Shown here: positions 43,682-52,819 of the stretch, in pieces | How the letters are laid out: each line of letters starts with the position of its first letter | Numbering within the stretch: the stretch's first letter is position 1 | Origin: JAIOSM01 sp964593725 | GTDB taxonomy: Bacteria; Desulfobacterota; Desulfobacteria; Desulfobacterales; Desulfobacteraceae | Assembly: GCA_964593725.1 (NCBI GenBank) | Contig: CAZQJS010000013.1 | Coordinates: 1 to 64,000, forward strand | Reading direction: 5' to 3' | Length of the DNA: 64,000 nucleotides | Notes under the pieces: model-generated | Database searches by the model: none | What the model was told of the DNA's origin: nothing | Seen by the model: only the letters and a program-made list of their open reading frames with translations | Program-made: the position numbers and the translations under genes

Positions 43682-43792
43682 TTATTATTGACGAGAACTT
43701 TGAATAACCCCTGATTTTATGCATATTAATTTTTATAACATGTTGAAATTATAAAATAATCCAAAATACAAAGCCTTTTTCCCATATCAGGC
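43682..43792 (-). repeat. Palindromic/inverted repeat, copy 2
   Basis: The reverse complement of this stretch contains GTTATTCAAAGTTCTCGTC and ATTTCAACATGTTATAA and aligns with copy 1 over about 75 bases. It has an extra 25 bases or so near its far end, before a CCTGATAT block that copy 1 also has. Confidence 0.65.
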
Positions 43793-43800
43793 ATTCTGTT

Positions 43801-45417
43801 TCAGTCTAATAAATCCTTTCCCAATATCATCGATTCAAACGTCAAATATTCTTCTTCAGAAATATGCTCCTGTATCAAAGGCGGAGCAGGATCCGGCCGG
43901 GGAACAGATCGCATTGTCGACGGTCGGACAATTACTGGTGGAAAGGGATTAATCACAGATGGCCGTAGAATGCAGCGGAATCTAGCAATTATTGTTGCCC
44001 TGTATGCATCAGCCAGTCCATATCCTGTTGCCAGGTCTGGCCCGGAAGTTGCAGGGTTTGCTCCTGTACCTGGACTACAGTTACCAGCAGTAACATCTCT
44101 GGCTGATCGTTTAAGAATGCTTCGTACTTGAGAAGGTGACAACATTTTGCATGCCTGTTTAACTAATGCACAAACACCGGCAATCTGAGGCGCTGCTGCT
44201 GAAGTGCCGCTAAAAGCTGCCCAGCCGTCATCTACTTCTGTCTCATCACCGTTAGGATGGTTACCTCCAGCCAGGCCGCTATCTAAATTATCTCCAGGTT
44301 CTACTGGCAGCATAATTGACTGGGCTCTGGGCCGCATTCCAACCAGTCCTGAAACGTCTGGTACGTTACGTCCTCTGTAAATTCTGCTTGCAAAGCCGCT
44401 GGCATAATCGCTTGCACGCATGCTTCCATCCGGGTTCATAAACACACCACCAGCTGAAATAACGTCAGGGTGCTGCCCGGGAAATCCCCAATGTCCATTT
44501 CCTGCAGAAAAAACCACCACAATACCTCTTCGTACTGCGCCTGCAATAGCCGCTGAAAGTGCTTGATTGCCGGCAGATAAAGGGGGGTTGCGCTGGGAAG
44601 AACCCCAACTGCAGGAAATTATATCCGGGCCCAGAGAAACCGCTGTATTAAAAGCCCCCACTGAGTTAATGAAGTTAATCTTTACCATCTGGAAATTAAC
44701 ATCTGGTGCAACGGCAAAAATATTTGCTGATTCACCTGTTCCATGACCACTTTCATCACGGTCAGGGTTTGCTGCCGCAGGGCCAAGAACGACAGGCCCG
44801 GAGCGATAACCTCTTTGTCGGAAATAAGGATGGCGATACCATCCTGAATCAACCATTACAACCTTTACACCTTTCCCGTTGTAACCCAGGCGATGAGCCC
44901 GGTCTGCATTCATCCCAAGCGATATTCCTGCCGGAACATCAAAATGCCAGTATTCTTTTGTCGGTGCAAATGCATTTGCAAAATAATATACTGGTTCACT
45001 TAATGCCACCCCTTCAAGGAGGTCAGAAAAAATAGTATTTTTTGTTTCAATAAGCCCTGGAACATCGGTATCCGGGCATTCTATAAATGTTGCTGTTTCT
45101 TCTTCTCCCAATTGTTTAATAGCCGGCCTTTCCTCTGCAATAATTTTAGTATTAAAGGCTTTTTCGTATACTGATTGCGGGGCAGAAATAGTAATCGTTG
45201 TTTCACTCACCTTTAAAATATTAAAACCTTCTGTACGTAATTTATCTACTGCAGCCTGAACTAATTGGGATTCAGAGGAGTACTGATCTACAGTGTCACT
45301 GGTGACAATAGTGGTACTGTCAAAAAGTGATTTTCCACCAATTGACCGCACTGATGCTTCAGCATAAATTACCTCAGGCATCTGCGGTTGATTTGGTTTT
45401 GATATTTTTTTAACCAT
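43801..45417 (-). CDS. Subtilisin-like serine protease (S8) without signal peptide
   Basis: This 538-residue protein has an intact catalytic triad: Asp190 in VVMVDSGW, His225 in DESGHGTGES and Ser406 in AFSGTSAAAPQ. The oxyanion-hole Asn region is VVFSAGNGHWG. The first 150 residues are a propeptide-like domain (LVQAAVDKLRTEGFNILKVSE, SVYEKAFNT) with no hydrophobic signal, so the enzyme is probably cytoplasmic or exported by another route. A Pro-rich tail (about 485-520) follows the catalytic domain. AGGAG precedes the ATG. It lies upstream of the radical SAM unit on the same strand, but about 1 kb and a repeat cassette separate them. A role in processing the small protein is possible, not shown. 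Confidence 0.88.
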   Translation of the reverse strand: MVKKISKPNQPQMPEVIYAEASVRSIGGKSLFDSTTIVTSDTVDQYSSESQLVQAAVDKLRTEGFNILKVSETTITISAPQSVYEKAFNTKIIAEERPAIKQLGEEETATFIECPDTDVPGLIETKNTIFSDLLEGVALSEPVYYFANAFAPTKEYWHFDVPAGISLGMNADRAHRLGYNGKGVKVVMVDSGWYRHPYFRQRGYRSGPVVLGPAAANPDRDESGHGTGESANIFAVAPDVNFQMVKINFINSVGAFNTAVSLGPDIISCSWGSSQRNPPLSAGNQALSAAIAGAVRRGIVVVFSAGNGHWGFPGQHPDVISAGGVFMNPDGSMRASDYASGFASRIYRGRNVPDVSGLVGMRPRAQSIMLPVEPGDNLDSGLAGGNHPNGDETEVDDGWAAFSGTSAAAPQIAGVCALVKQACKMLSPSQVRSILKRSARDVTAGNCSPGTGANPATSGPDLATGYGLADAYRATIIARFRCILRPSVINPFPPVIVRPSTMRSVPRPDPAPPLIQEHISEEEYLTFESMILGKDLLD

Positions 45418-45685
45418 ATTTCAATCTCCTGTTAATGTATGAATTGTTTTTTATAAAAAAATCTGAAAATTATTATGCTGGCGCATCACCTCCTTGTAAA
45501 GCTGAAAACTGCTTGCTTATGATTATTAAATTAATAAAATGGTCATCTTTTACACTATTCATCGCATCCGGCCTTTAGCGCACCTATCAAAACTGCTTAC
45601 CTTCCCTCCTATTGATCCGCGGCTTCTTGAGCCATGGACCAGTAGCTGCCCTCATGCCTCGGCACGGTTACCAACCCTTTATCTG

Positions 45686-46426
45686 TTATAAATTCATTTT
45701 CCTTATATCTTTTATATACATAGTGGAATTATCATCTCTCATCTCAATTTTAAAGAGGTCACACACTCTTATCAGGTCACCCAGTTTTTTGTATCCATAA
45801 TTAACCGGAGAAAATGAAGTTTTATTACTAATGTATTGACCTACAAGTCCCAGATGAGACCAACCGTTTTCATCGGTTGATTGCTCAACGGCAGTCCTCA
45901 ACAATTTCACCAATGCAGCATCTTGCCTTAATTCATTCCGCGTTTTTTTAGTATTGACTGTATTTGCAGGTATTTTATCTTCTCCCTCAACTTGCTCTAT
46001 ATTTTCTGTGTAGATAAATTGAGAGCAAGCTTTCACAAAAGGAAGTGGTGTTTTTTTTTCACCAAACCCATAAACAGTAATTCCATTCGAAAGAATCCGC
46101 ATGACAAGAGGTGTAAAATCACTGTCACTCGTCATTAAGGCAAATGCATCAAGGTTTTGTGTGTAAAGAATATCCATTGCATCGATTATCATTGCTGCAT
46201 CAGTTGCATTTTTGCCTTTAGTATATACAAATTGTTGAATTGGCTTAATAGCATGTGGGTGTAGTTTTTCCTCCCACCCTTTCATGCTGTCACTCTTCCA
46301 ATTTCCATATGCCAGTCGGATATTGACCTTACCATACTTAGAAAGCTCGTCAATGACTCCTTCAATGGATTTATGGCTAACGTTGTCACAGTCGATTAGC
46401 AATGCGATTTTATTATCTTGAGGCAA
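45686..46426 (-). CDS. NYN-domain PIN-like nuclease with LOTUS/OST-HTH domain
   Basis: This 246-residue protein starts at TTG, with a purine-rich AAAGGAAAGGGAA upstream. The NYN domain (about 5-140) has conserved acidic residues for metal-dependent RNA cleavage: IALLIDCDNVS, KNATDAAMIIDAMD and LMTSDSDFTPLV. The C-terminal domain (about 165-245) matches LOTUS/OST-HTH: GWSHLGLVGQYISNKTSFSPVNYGYKKLGDLIR. Such proteins are thought to act in RNA metabolism or defence. It is on the same strand as the protease gene, 268 bases upstream of it, with no recognised gene in between. Confidence 0.88.
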   Translation of the reverse strand: MPQDNKIALLIDCDNVSHKSIEGVIDELSKYGKVNIRLAYGNWKSDSMKGWEEKLHPHAIKPIQQFVYTKGKNATDAAMIIDAMDILYTQNLDAFALMTSDSDFTPLVMRILSNGITVYGFGEKKTPLPFVKACSQFIYTENIEQVEGEDKIPANTVNTKKTRNELRQDAALVKLLRTAVEQSTDENGWSHLGLVGQYISNKTSFSPVNYGYKKLGDLIRVCDLFKIEMRDDNSTMYIKDIRKMNL

Positions 46427-46850
46427 TTCCCTTTCCTTTCATTGGTATTTGAGGCATGGCAACATCAATGATATTTATCTTCTGATTTGAAGTGTTTATA
46501 ATCCGAAGAAGACCTGCATCCTGAAAAGGTCTAAAATAGTCTGTCTACATAGCTCCGCCTGGTTAATTTTGTGGAACAATTCTATTAACCATTCTGTTTT
46601 TAACTAAAATCTTCCCTTTCCAAGGGGCTTTTCAAAGTTTCACAATATTTTCTCAGTAGGTGACACACTTTTACTTTTCATGAACTATAGGCAGAGTGAT
46701 TTTTTTTGTCAAGGTTATTTTATGAAAATAGTTTCTGGTTTTGGTTTGAATTTAAGAAAAGCTTTTGCATCAAGGTTTTTTGATTTTATTTTTTTAATCA
46801 TCCCGGTGGATGCAAAGTTTTGCAGATGGTTGAGGTGATTAATTTTATTA
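46427..46850. other. Intergenic region, no gene seen
   Basis: This 424-base AT-rich gap lies between the NYN gene and the end of the hybrid kinase gene. GCTTTTGCATC (46761-46771) and GGATGCAAAG (46808-46817) could form a long-loop hairpin after the kinase gene. Nothing else is recognised. Confidence 0.4.
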
Positions 46851-49800
46851 TTAAACAGCAGGTGATTTCTGGAGCCATTTATTGAGCGCTTTTAGAACTT
46901 TCTCAGCCTTTATTGGCTTAGTGAGATAGTCATCCATTCCAGCTTTAAGGCATTTTTCTCTGTCTCCTTTCATGGCATTGGCAGTCATTGCAATTATGGG
47001 TATATTATGATTTAAGACATTTGATCTGCTGTCCCTGATTTTTTCTGTTGCTTCAAGTCCTCCCATTGTAGGCATTTGTAAATCCATGAAAACAAGATCA
47101 TAATTGGTTGATTTGAGTTTTTTGAGGGCATCAAGTCCGTCAACGGCAATGTCTGTGTAAAAACCAAGTTTTTTTAGAATTGCAGTTGCAACTTTCCTGT
47201 TAATAAAATTATCTTCCACCAGGAGTAGTTTGATCTTTGCTCTGTTGGCTTCGCTGATGGAGTGGTGGGTTATCAGTTGTGTTGTTTCCATGCTGGTTTT
47301 CTCAATAGGAATTCCCATTAATTGTGCAAGACAGTCATAGAGATCTGATTGGCGTATGGGCTTGGTAAGAAATGCTGAAAAACCTATTTTTTTGGATCGT
47401 CCTGCATCACCCCGGGTAGCCATGGATGTAAAGAGTACAAGGTGTATATCCTTAAGCTCAGGGTTGCTTTTTATGGCTTTGGCAACCTGGATTCCATCCA
47501 TATCCGGCATCTGCATATCAAGGATTGCAATATCAAAATATTCATTGTCCTGTTTTGCTTTATGCAGCATATCAATGCCTTCAGGCCCGCTTTTTGCAAG
47601 TTTGTGTTCAATATTCCAGGAAGAGAGCAGGGCACCTATTATTTTAAGATTGGTTGTATTATCATCAATGGCCAGAATCTTTGCCTTGCTGAGATCACCT
47701 GTCTCAACAGGGTTGGATTTTTTTTCTGATTTTTTCAGAGCTATTGTGAACCAGAAGGTTGAGCCTTTTCCTTCTTCACTGTCAATACCGATTTTTCCGT
47801 GCATGAGTTCTGCAAGTTTTTTTGATATGGTAAGCCCAAGACCTGTTCCGCCGAATTTCCTTGTTATGGAACTGTCAGCCTGGGTAAACTCTTCAAAAAG
47901 CTTTTCCTGATTTTTTTTCGGGATACCGATTCCAGTGTCTTTTACGGAAAAATAGAGTTCATATGAGTCTTGAAGCTTTTTTTCCAGGCGGCATACTATG
48001 GATATCTCTCCTTTTTTTGTAAATTTTATTGCATTGCCTGTAAGGTTGGTCAGTATCTGTTTGATTCTTCCCGGGTCTCCCTTAAAATAATCCGGCAGAT
48101 CAGGTGATGTAAAGCAGGTCAGTTCCAGTCCTTTTTCCTCTGTTCTCAGTGACATTGCAGCTGCAAAATCATCCATCAGGTTTCTTAAATCAAAGTCTAT
48201 CTCCTCAATATCAAGCTTGCCGGCATCAATTTTTGAAAAATCAAGAATGTCATTTATCAGGGTCAGAAGGGATTCACCGCTGCTTTTTATGGTCTTTGCA
48301 TATTGCAGCTGTATTTCATCAAGATCAGTGTCAAAGAGCAGGTCTGTCATGCCTATTACACCGTTCATGGGTGTTCTGATCTCATGACTCATATTGGCAA
48401 GGAATTCTGATTTGGCTCTGCTTGCTGCAAGTGCTTCCTTTTTTGCCCTGCTGAGATTGTCAATCATCATTTTTTCCTTTGACAGGTCTTTCCAGAAACA
48501 ATGCAGGACAGGTCTGTTTTTAAAATTTATTCTGGTCAGGGAAACATCAACCGGAAACTCTTCCCCTGTAATTTTTTTGTGTGTCCATTCAAAATTATTA
48601 AATCCTTTTTCAAAGGCAATGCTTATCATCTCATTTGCCTTATCAAATGAACTTACCCCATCAGGCTGCATCTCAGGCGACAACTCGGAAGGGTGTGTGT
48701 TTAACACATCATCCTTACTTCTGGCATTGAGCATTTTAACAAGGGCTGTGTTGCAGTCAATAAAGCGGTCTCCATCAATTGTGGATATGGGTGAAAATGA
48801 ATTGTAGTAAACATTTTTAAAATTATTGCTGTCTTCCCGGATTTTTTCCTGGATCTTCTTCTGTTCTGTGATATCTGTATCAACACCTCTAAATCCAAGC
48901 AGATCACCGGTTTCGTTGAGGATTGGAACACCATTTGTTAAAATACACATCTTTTTTCCATCCTTGCTGATATTCCAGTTTTCAAGGTCTTTTACAGGTT
49001 TTTTTTCAGCTATGATCTGTTTAAATATTTCACTGATTTTTTCTGCCTCTTCAGGTGCCATAAAATCAAATGGTGTTTTACCTATAACTTCTGCCGGCGA
49101 GTAGCCAAGAACATTTTCAATTTTTTCAGAACAGAAGGTGTACTCTCCTTTGGCATTAATTTCCCATACCCAGTCTGCCATGCTGCTTACAATTCCCCGG
49201 AAGCGTTCTTCACTTTTCCGCAATGTCCTGTTAGCATTTTCAATCTCTGCAATCATGCTGCGGAAATTTTCAGCAAGCTCACCGATCTCATTGTCAGAAT
49301 CAACCAGGATTTTCTGGTCCATATTGCCTGCAATAACTCTTTTTGTGGCATTGGAAAGTTCGGTAATGGGCCGGATTATACGTCTTGCAGCAATAAAAGC
49401 CACAAGGACCACCAGCAGGGCAGTGAGCCCCAGAATGGATATGGCAGTATTCTTCTGCATAATTGCATCTTTAAAAGCTACCTGTTCCAGGATTTCGGTG
49501 ATAATCGCAAGGTGTCTGCCAAAGACCTCAATATTTTTATGAAGCCCCAGCACCTTTGCACCATGGCGGCCAATATATACGGATGGGGCTTCCACATCAA
49601 TGAGAGGACAGGCATTTTGTACATGATCTTCTTTCCAGTGCAATGTCTGTTCTGTCTCAACATGGGAAAACAGTTCAGATAAATCATTCATGCGGGAGCT
49701 TGATACCATGTTGAGATCTTCATTGATTAGATATATTTCACCCTGTTGATCAAGACCACTGGTTGACTGGATAATTTTATCTATTATGGCACCATGGAAT

Positions 49801-50489
49801 TGTACGGCAGCAAGGCCGAGTTTGTTTTTGTTCTCATCAAATATCACTGTGACAAGGAAACCTGAAATCTGATCCCCGGACGGCTCATATTTTTCCAGGC
49901 CTGAAAACATGGGAATATCTTTGTGAAATGTGTATCTGCATGCTTTGCCAAATAATGTATCAGAGTATTTACCTGTGAATATGTTTGTCCCAAGGCTTAA
50001 ATCTTCCCTTTCTGAGAAAAGAATATTGCCCCTGGCATCTATTAGCAAAAGATCATAAAAGTTATTGGCAGTAAGGAAAAAACCAATGTCTTTTTCATAT
50101 TGTTTTGCAATGGATTTATAACGGGGGCTTTTTACAAATTCTGCCAGATTCAGCTGGGCTGCCTTTAAAGACGATGTCAATTCATTTAACATTGATACTG
50201 TATTATTCAGTCGTGCCTGGACAAAAAGAGATGACATGCTGTCCTGGAAAAAATGCTGCATCTGATTTGATTTAAGCGTTGCAGCCATTGTCAACCGGTC
50301 AGTTGCATCCTTTGTCAGGAATTTATAACTGTGCTGATAGTTTATTGTTGTTATTATTACCAGAGGGATTATGGATATTGCCAGAAACCAGAGAAGAATC
50401 GTTTTAAAAAGGCCCTTCCCCAGGATGGGCAGATAAGGTTTTTTCTGCTTTTCCGGCATCTTCTGAGTATCACTTGAGTTAATCATCAT
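46851..50489 (-). CDS. Hybrid histidine kinase: Cache, HAMP, two PAS, HisKA, HATPase, two receivers
   Basis: I start this 1212-residue membrane sensor kinase at 50489, where GGAG lies 5 bases upstream. A longer frame overlaps the previous gene. A membrane helix at about 25-45 (FKTILLWFLAISIIPLVIITTI) and another near 350-370 flank a periplasmic Cache-like domain. HAMP, PAS-PAC (RFRGIVSSMADWVWEINAKGEY) and a second PAS follow. The phospho-His is in FLANMSHEIRTPMNGVIGM, and ATP motifs are DTGIGIPKKNQ and GGTGLGLTISKKL. Both receivers have acceptor Asp (IAILDMQMPDMDG and LVFMDLQMPTMGG). It follows a Tat-exported binding-protein gene by 40 bases, which suggests that protein supplies the ligand. 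Confidence 0.92.
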   Translation of the reverse strand: MMINSSDTQKMPEKQKKPYLPILGKGLFKTILLWFLAISIIPLVIITTINYQHSYKFLTKDATDRLTMAATLKSNQMQHFFQDSMSSLFVQARLNNTVSMLNELTSSLKAAQLNLAEFVKSPRYKSIAKQYEKDIGFFLTANNFYDLLLIDARGNILFSEREDLSLGTNIFTGKYSDTLFGKACRYTFHKDIPMFSGLEKYEPSGDQISGFLVTVIFDENKNKLGLAAVQFHGAIIDKIIQSTSGLDQQGEIYLINEDLNMVSSSRMNDLSELFSHVETEQTLHWKEDHVQNACPLIDVEAPSVYIGRHGAKVLGLHKNIEVFGRHLAIITEILEQVAFKDAIMQKNTAISILGLTALLVVLVAFIAARRIIRPITELSNATKRVIAGNMDQKILVDSDNEIGELAENFRSMIAEIENANRTLRKSEERFRGIVSSMADWVWEINAKGEYTFCSEKIENVLGYSPAEVIGKTPFDFMAPEEAEKISEIFKQIIAEKKPVKDLENWNISKDGKKMCILTNGVPILNETGDLLGFRGVDTDITEQKKIQEKIREDSNNFKNVYYNSFSPISTIDGDRFIDCNTALVKMLNARSKDDVLNTHPSELSPEMQPDGVSSFDKANEMISIAFEKGFNNFEWTHKKITGEEFPVDVSLTRINFKNRPVLHCFWKDLSKEKMMIDNLSRAKKEALAASRAKSEFLANMSHEIRTPMNGVIGMTDLLFDTDLDEIQLQYAKTIKSSGESLLTLINDILDFSKIDAGKLDIEEIDFDLRNLMDDFAAAMSLRTEEKGLELTCFTSPDLPDYFKGDPGRIKQILTNLTGNAIKFTKKGEISIVCRLEKKLQDSYELYFSVKDTGIGIPKKNQEKLFEEFTQADSSITRKFGGTGLGLTISKKLAELMHGKIGIDSEEGKGSTFWFTIALKKSEKKSNPVETGDLSKAKILAIDDNTTNLKIIGALLSSWNIEHKLAKSGPEGIDMLHKAKQDNEYFDIAILDMQMPDMDGIQVAKAIKSNPELKDIHLVLFTSMATRGDAGRSKKIGFSAFLTKPIRQSDLYDCLAQLMGIPIEKTSMETTQLITHHSISEANRAKIKLLLVEDNFINRKVATAILKKLGFYTDIAVDGLDALKKLKSTNYDLVFMDLQMPTMGGLEATEKIRDSRSNVLNHNIPIIAMTANAMKGDREKCLKAGMDDYLTKPIKAEKVLKALNKWLQKSPAV

Positions 50490-50529
50490 ACTGCTCCAAT
50501 ACTGAATATAAATTTGGTAAAACCACAAT

Positions 50530-51501
50530 TTATACAAAACGGTTATCAATTAATTGATCAAAATTGTATTTTTCCTGGAGTATGCCGCACTCCAATGATA
50601 AATTAGAAATTGTGTCAAGTTTTTTCCTGTCAGGCCTGATATCATTGTATGAAATAAGGTTCTTCTTGATGATCTGGGCTATATCTGCAGGTTTGTGTGC
50701 CATGTACGGCTGCTGCAACAGGCTTGCACGTCTGGAATCATTATGGATTAATCGACCGGCGCTCATCAGGCTTTTTATCCACTCTGCCATGGCCTCGGGT
50801 TTTTTCTCAATTATACGATTCTTGACCATGACAATACAGCAGGCATGGTCAGGCATAATATTTTTTGAACTTTCAAGTATATTTGCCTCTCCTTCGGCAA
50901 TGCCACGGATGCCCCAGGGTTCTGCAACACAATAACCATCAATCTCACCAACTTTTAACCTCTCAATGGTCAAAGGCGGAGGCACTTTCACAAGCTTTAT
51001 ATTTATGCTTTTTTCCATATTTCTGTCTTTGAGGTATTTATACAACAGCAGCCTGTGGGTTGATTTGGTATGGGGAATTCCAATGGTTTTGTTTTTAAGT
51101 TCTTTATAGCTTGTAATTGATTTTTTTACGGCAATTACACTGCCGTTGGTATGGCCAAGCAGCAGGCATTTCATGGGCAGGCCGGTTATAACCCTTTGCA
51201 TGGCAAGGGGAGCCAGCATGAATGCAGCATCCAGTATTCCCATATCAACCTTTCCAAGTATTTCATCCCAGGATTTGCACAGGCATGGATTTATATTGAT
51301 ATGGTTATAACTGCTATTATCAATGGCATGGGAGACCGGCAGTATAAGGTGGTCTGCAATTGGAAGATATCCAACGTTTAGTTTGACTTTTTCCAGTGAA
51401 GCTGCAAATACACCTGGAGTACTGGTAAATCCGGCTGCCAGAATAAAACCTGTCCTGCGTATAAAAGTTTTTAAAAATTTCCTTCTGGAAACATGCGCCA
51501 T
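50530..51501 (-). CDS. Tat-exported NMT1/NitT-TauT-type substrate-binding protein
   Basis: This 323-residue protein has a twin-arginine signal (SRRKFLKTFIRR followed by a hydrophobic segment). The rest matches NrtA/SsuA/ThiY-like binding proteins: LNVGYLPIADHLILPVSHA, MGILDAAFMLAPLAMQR, IGIPHTKSTHRLLLYKYL and GYCVAEPWGIRG. No transporter genes are present. The gene immediately precedes a Cache-domain hybrid kinase on the same strand, so it may serve as an extracytoplasmic sensor subunit. GAGGTGACGAA precedes the ATG. Confidence 0.85.
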   Translation of the reverse strand: MAHVSRRKFLKTFIRRTGFILAAGFTSTPGVFAASLEKVKLNVGYLPIADHLILPVSHAIDNSSYNHININPCLCKSWDEILGKVDMGILDAAFMLAPLAMQRVITGLPMKCLLLGHTNGSVIAVKKSITSYKELKNKTIGIPHTKSTHRLLLYKYLKDRNMEKSINIKLVKVPPPLTIERLKVGEIDGYCVAEPWGIRGIAEGEANILESSKNIMPDHACCIVMVKNRIIEKKPEAMAEWIKSLMSAGRLIHNDSRRASLLQQPYMAHKPADIAQIIKKNLISYNDIRPDRKKLDTISNLSLECGILQEKYNFDQLIDNRFV

Positions 51502-51618
51502 TTCGTCACCTCTTTTCGCTGTAATCTCCTGTTAGAGTATGCAATAATCCAAGGATATTAAGAATATATAAATTCAATATATCGTATTTGCAGGCCCAGT
51601 GCAAATAAAAATTATCTT

Positions 51619-52449
51619 TTATTTTGTCATGAGAGTAAGGTAGTGTCCGGCTTCATCTTTTTTTCCACGTTTAATGCACCCGTTTGCATAAATCCGGCAC
51701 TTCTTTTTTAATATTTTTTTGACACGGTTTCTCTGCTTTTCAGTTAAGGTTTCATTTTTCAGAAGTTTATCAAGTGACTGGATCCTGTATTTATCAAGGG
51801 AGTGATTATTGGAAAGCTGGTCTTTATGACCTCCTTTCTTTATTGTGCACTGTCTGTCAATTAAAAATACAGGCAGAAAAGCTGTGATTCGAAGCCACAG
51901 ATCATAATCTTCGCAGGCAGGCAGGCTCTCATCAAAAAGTCCTGTTATTTTAAAAAGCTCTTTTTTTATCATCACTGCCGAAGGGCTCACAAGGCATAGC
52001 TCAAGGGATGGCTCAAACATCATGCCAGAGGGTTTTTTATGTCTGGCACCGGGATTTACCCTTATGCCGTTCCTGATCCATATCTCCTGGGTCTGGCAGA
52101 TCATGGCATCGGGGTTGTTTTGAAAAAAATCCACCTGACAGGTAATCTTGTCTTTTTTCCATAAATCATCTGAATCAAGAAAGGCAGTAAATTGTCCAAG
52201 ACTCTCTTTTATTCCACGGTTTCTTGCAGCACTTACTCCCTTGTTTTCCTGTTTTAAATAGGTTATTCTATCAAGATAAGGCAGAAGTATTTCATGGGTA
52301 TCATCGGTGGAGCCGTCATCAATAACAATTGTTTCAATGTAAGGATAAGTTTGATTCAGTACAGATTCAACAGCATCCGCGATTGCCCAGCCTCTGTTAA
52401 AGGTGGGAATGATTGCAGAGACAAGTGGTTTTTCAGGTTTGGTTTCCAT
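51619..52449 (-). CDS. Family 2 glycosyltransferase
   Basis: This 276-residue GT-A fold enzyme has a nucleotide-sugar-binding N-terminus, VSAIIPTFNRGWAIADAVESVLNQTYP, with IVIDDGSTDDT. The metal-binding motif is FTAFLDSDDLW, and the acceptor/catalytic region is LPACEDYDLWLRI. There is no membrane segment. It would transfer a sugar to a glycan or lipid acceptor, which cannot be identified. It is a single gene, divergent from korDABC. Confidence 0.9.
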   Translation of the reverse strand: METKPEKPLVSAIIPTFNRGWAIADAVESVLNQTYPYIETIVIDDGSTDDTHEILLPYLDRITYLKQENKGVSAARNRGIKESLGQFTAFLDSDDLWKKDKITCQVDFFQNNPDAMICQTQEIWIRNGIRVNPGARHKKPSGMMFEPSLELCLVSPSAVMIKKELFKITGLFDESLPACEDYDLWLRITAFLPVFLIDRQCTIKKGGHKDQLSNNHSLDKYRIQSLDKLLKNETLTEKQRNRVKKILKKKCRIYANGCIKRGKKDEAGHYLTLMTK

Positions 52450-52519
52450 GGTGCAACAATACCATTTTCATATTGGTTTGGCAATTTTCAAATATTATTG
52501 TAAAAGGATTTTCTTTCGC

Positions 52520-52548
52520 TTGACTTATATATCGGGATAACATAATAA
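52520..52548 (+). promoter_or_regulatory. Promoter of korDABC
   Basis: TTGACT (52520-52525) and TAATAA (52543-52548) are separated by 17 bases, about 50 bases upstream of the first gene. Confidence 0.6.
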
Positions 52549-52597
52549 GGGCGTAATTATAAGGTAAGTAATTTTACTCTGGGTAAATGAGGGGGTT

Positions 52598-52819
52598 ATG
52601 GGAAAATTAAAATTAAAGGAACACCTGATTAACAGAGACTGGTGTAAAGGATGCGGAATTTGTGTGCATTTTTGTCCAAAGCAGGTTCTGGAACTTGATG
52701 ATAAAGATAAAGTTGTTGCTAAAAGGCCTGAAGATTGTATCTGCTGCAAGCTTTGTGAACTTCGCTGCCCTGATCTGGCCATTGAAGTGGTAACTTGGGA
52801 GGAGGTCCAGGATGAATAA
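52598..52819 (+). CDS. korD: 2-oxoacid:ferredoxin oxidoreductase delta (ferredoxin) subunit
   Basis: This 73-residue ferredoxin has two [4Fe-4S] motifs, CKGCGICVHFCP and CICCKLCELRCP. It relays electrons from the TPP/Fe-S core of the complex to ferredoxin. A GAGGGGG site precedes the ATG, and the stop overlaps korA by 8 bases. The gene order delta-alpha-beta-gamma is typical of 2-oxoglutarate ferredoxin oxidoreductases. Confidence 0.92.
   Translation: MGKLKLKEHLINRDWCKGCGICVHFCPKQVLELDDKDKVVAKRPEDCICCKLCELRCPDLAIEVVTWEEVQDE

Noticed and set aside
45594..45661. A 22-codon minus-strand frame with several Lys/Arg residues between the protease and NYN genes.
   Set aside because: No ribosome-binding site or recognisable product; could be a remnant, but nothing supports a gene.
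43586..51535. A shared AACAGGAGATTA block upstream of the genes starting at 43582, 45417 and 51501 as a common regulatory element.
   Set aside because: It is centred on the ribosome-binding site, and matches of this length are expected by chance in a window of this size.
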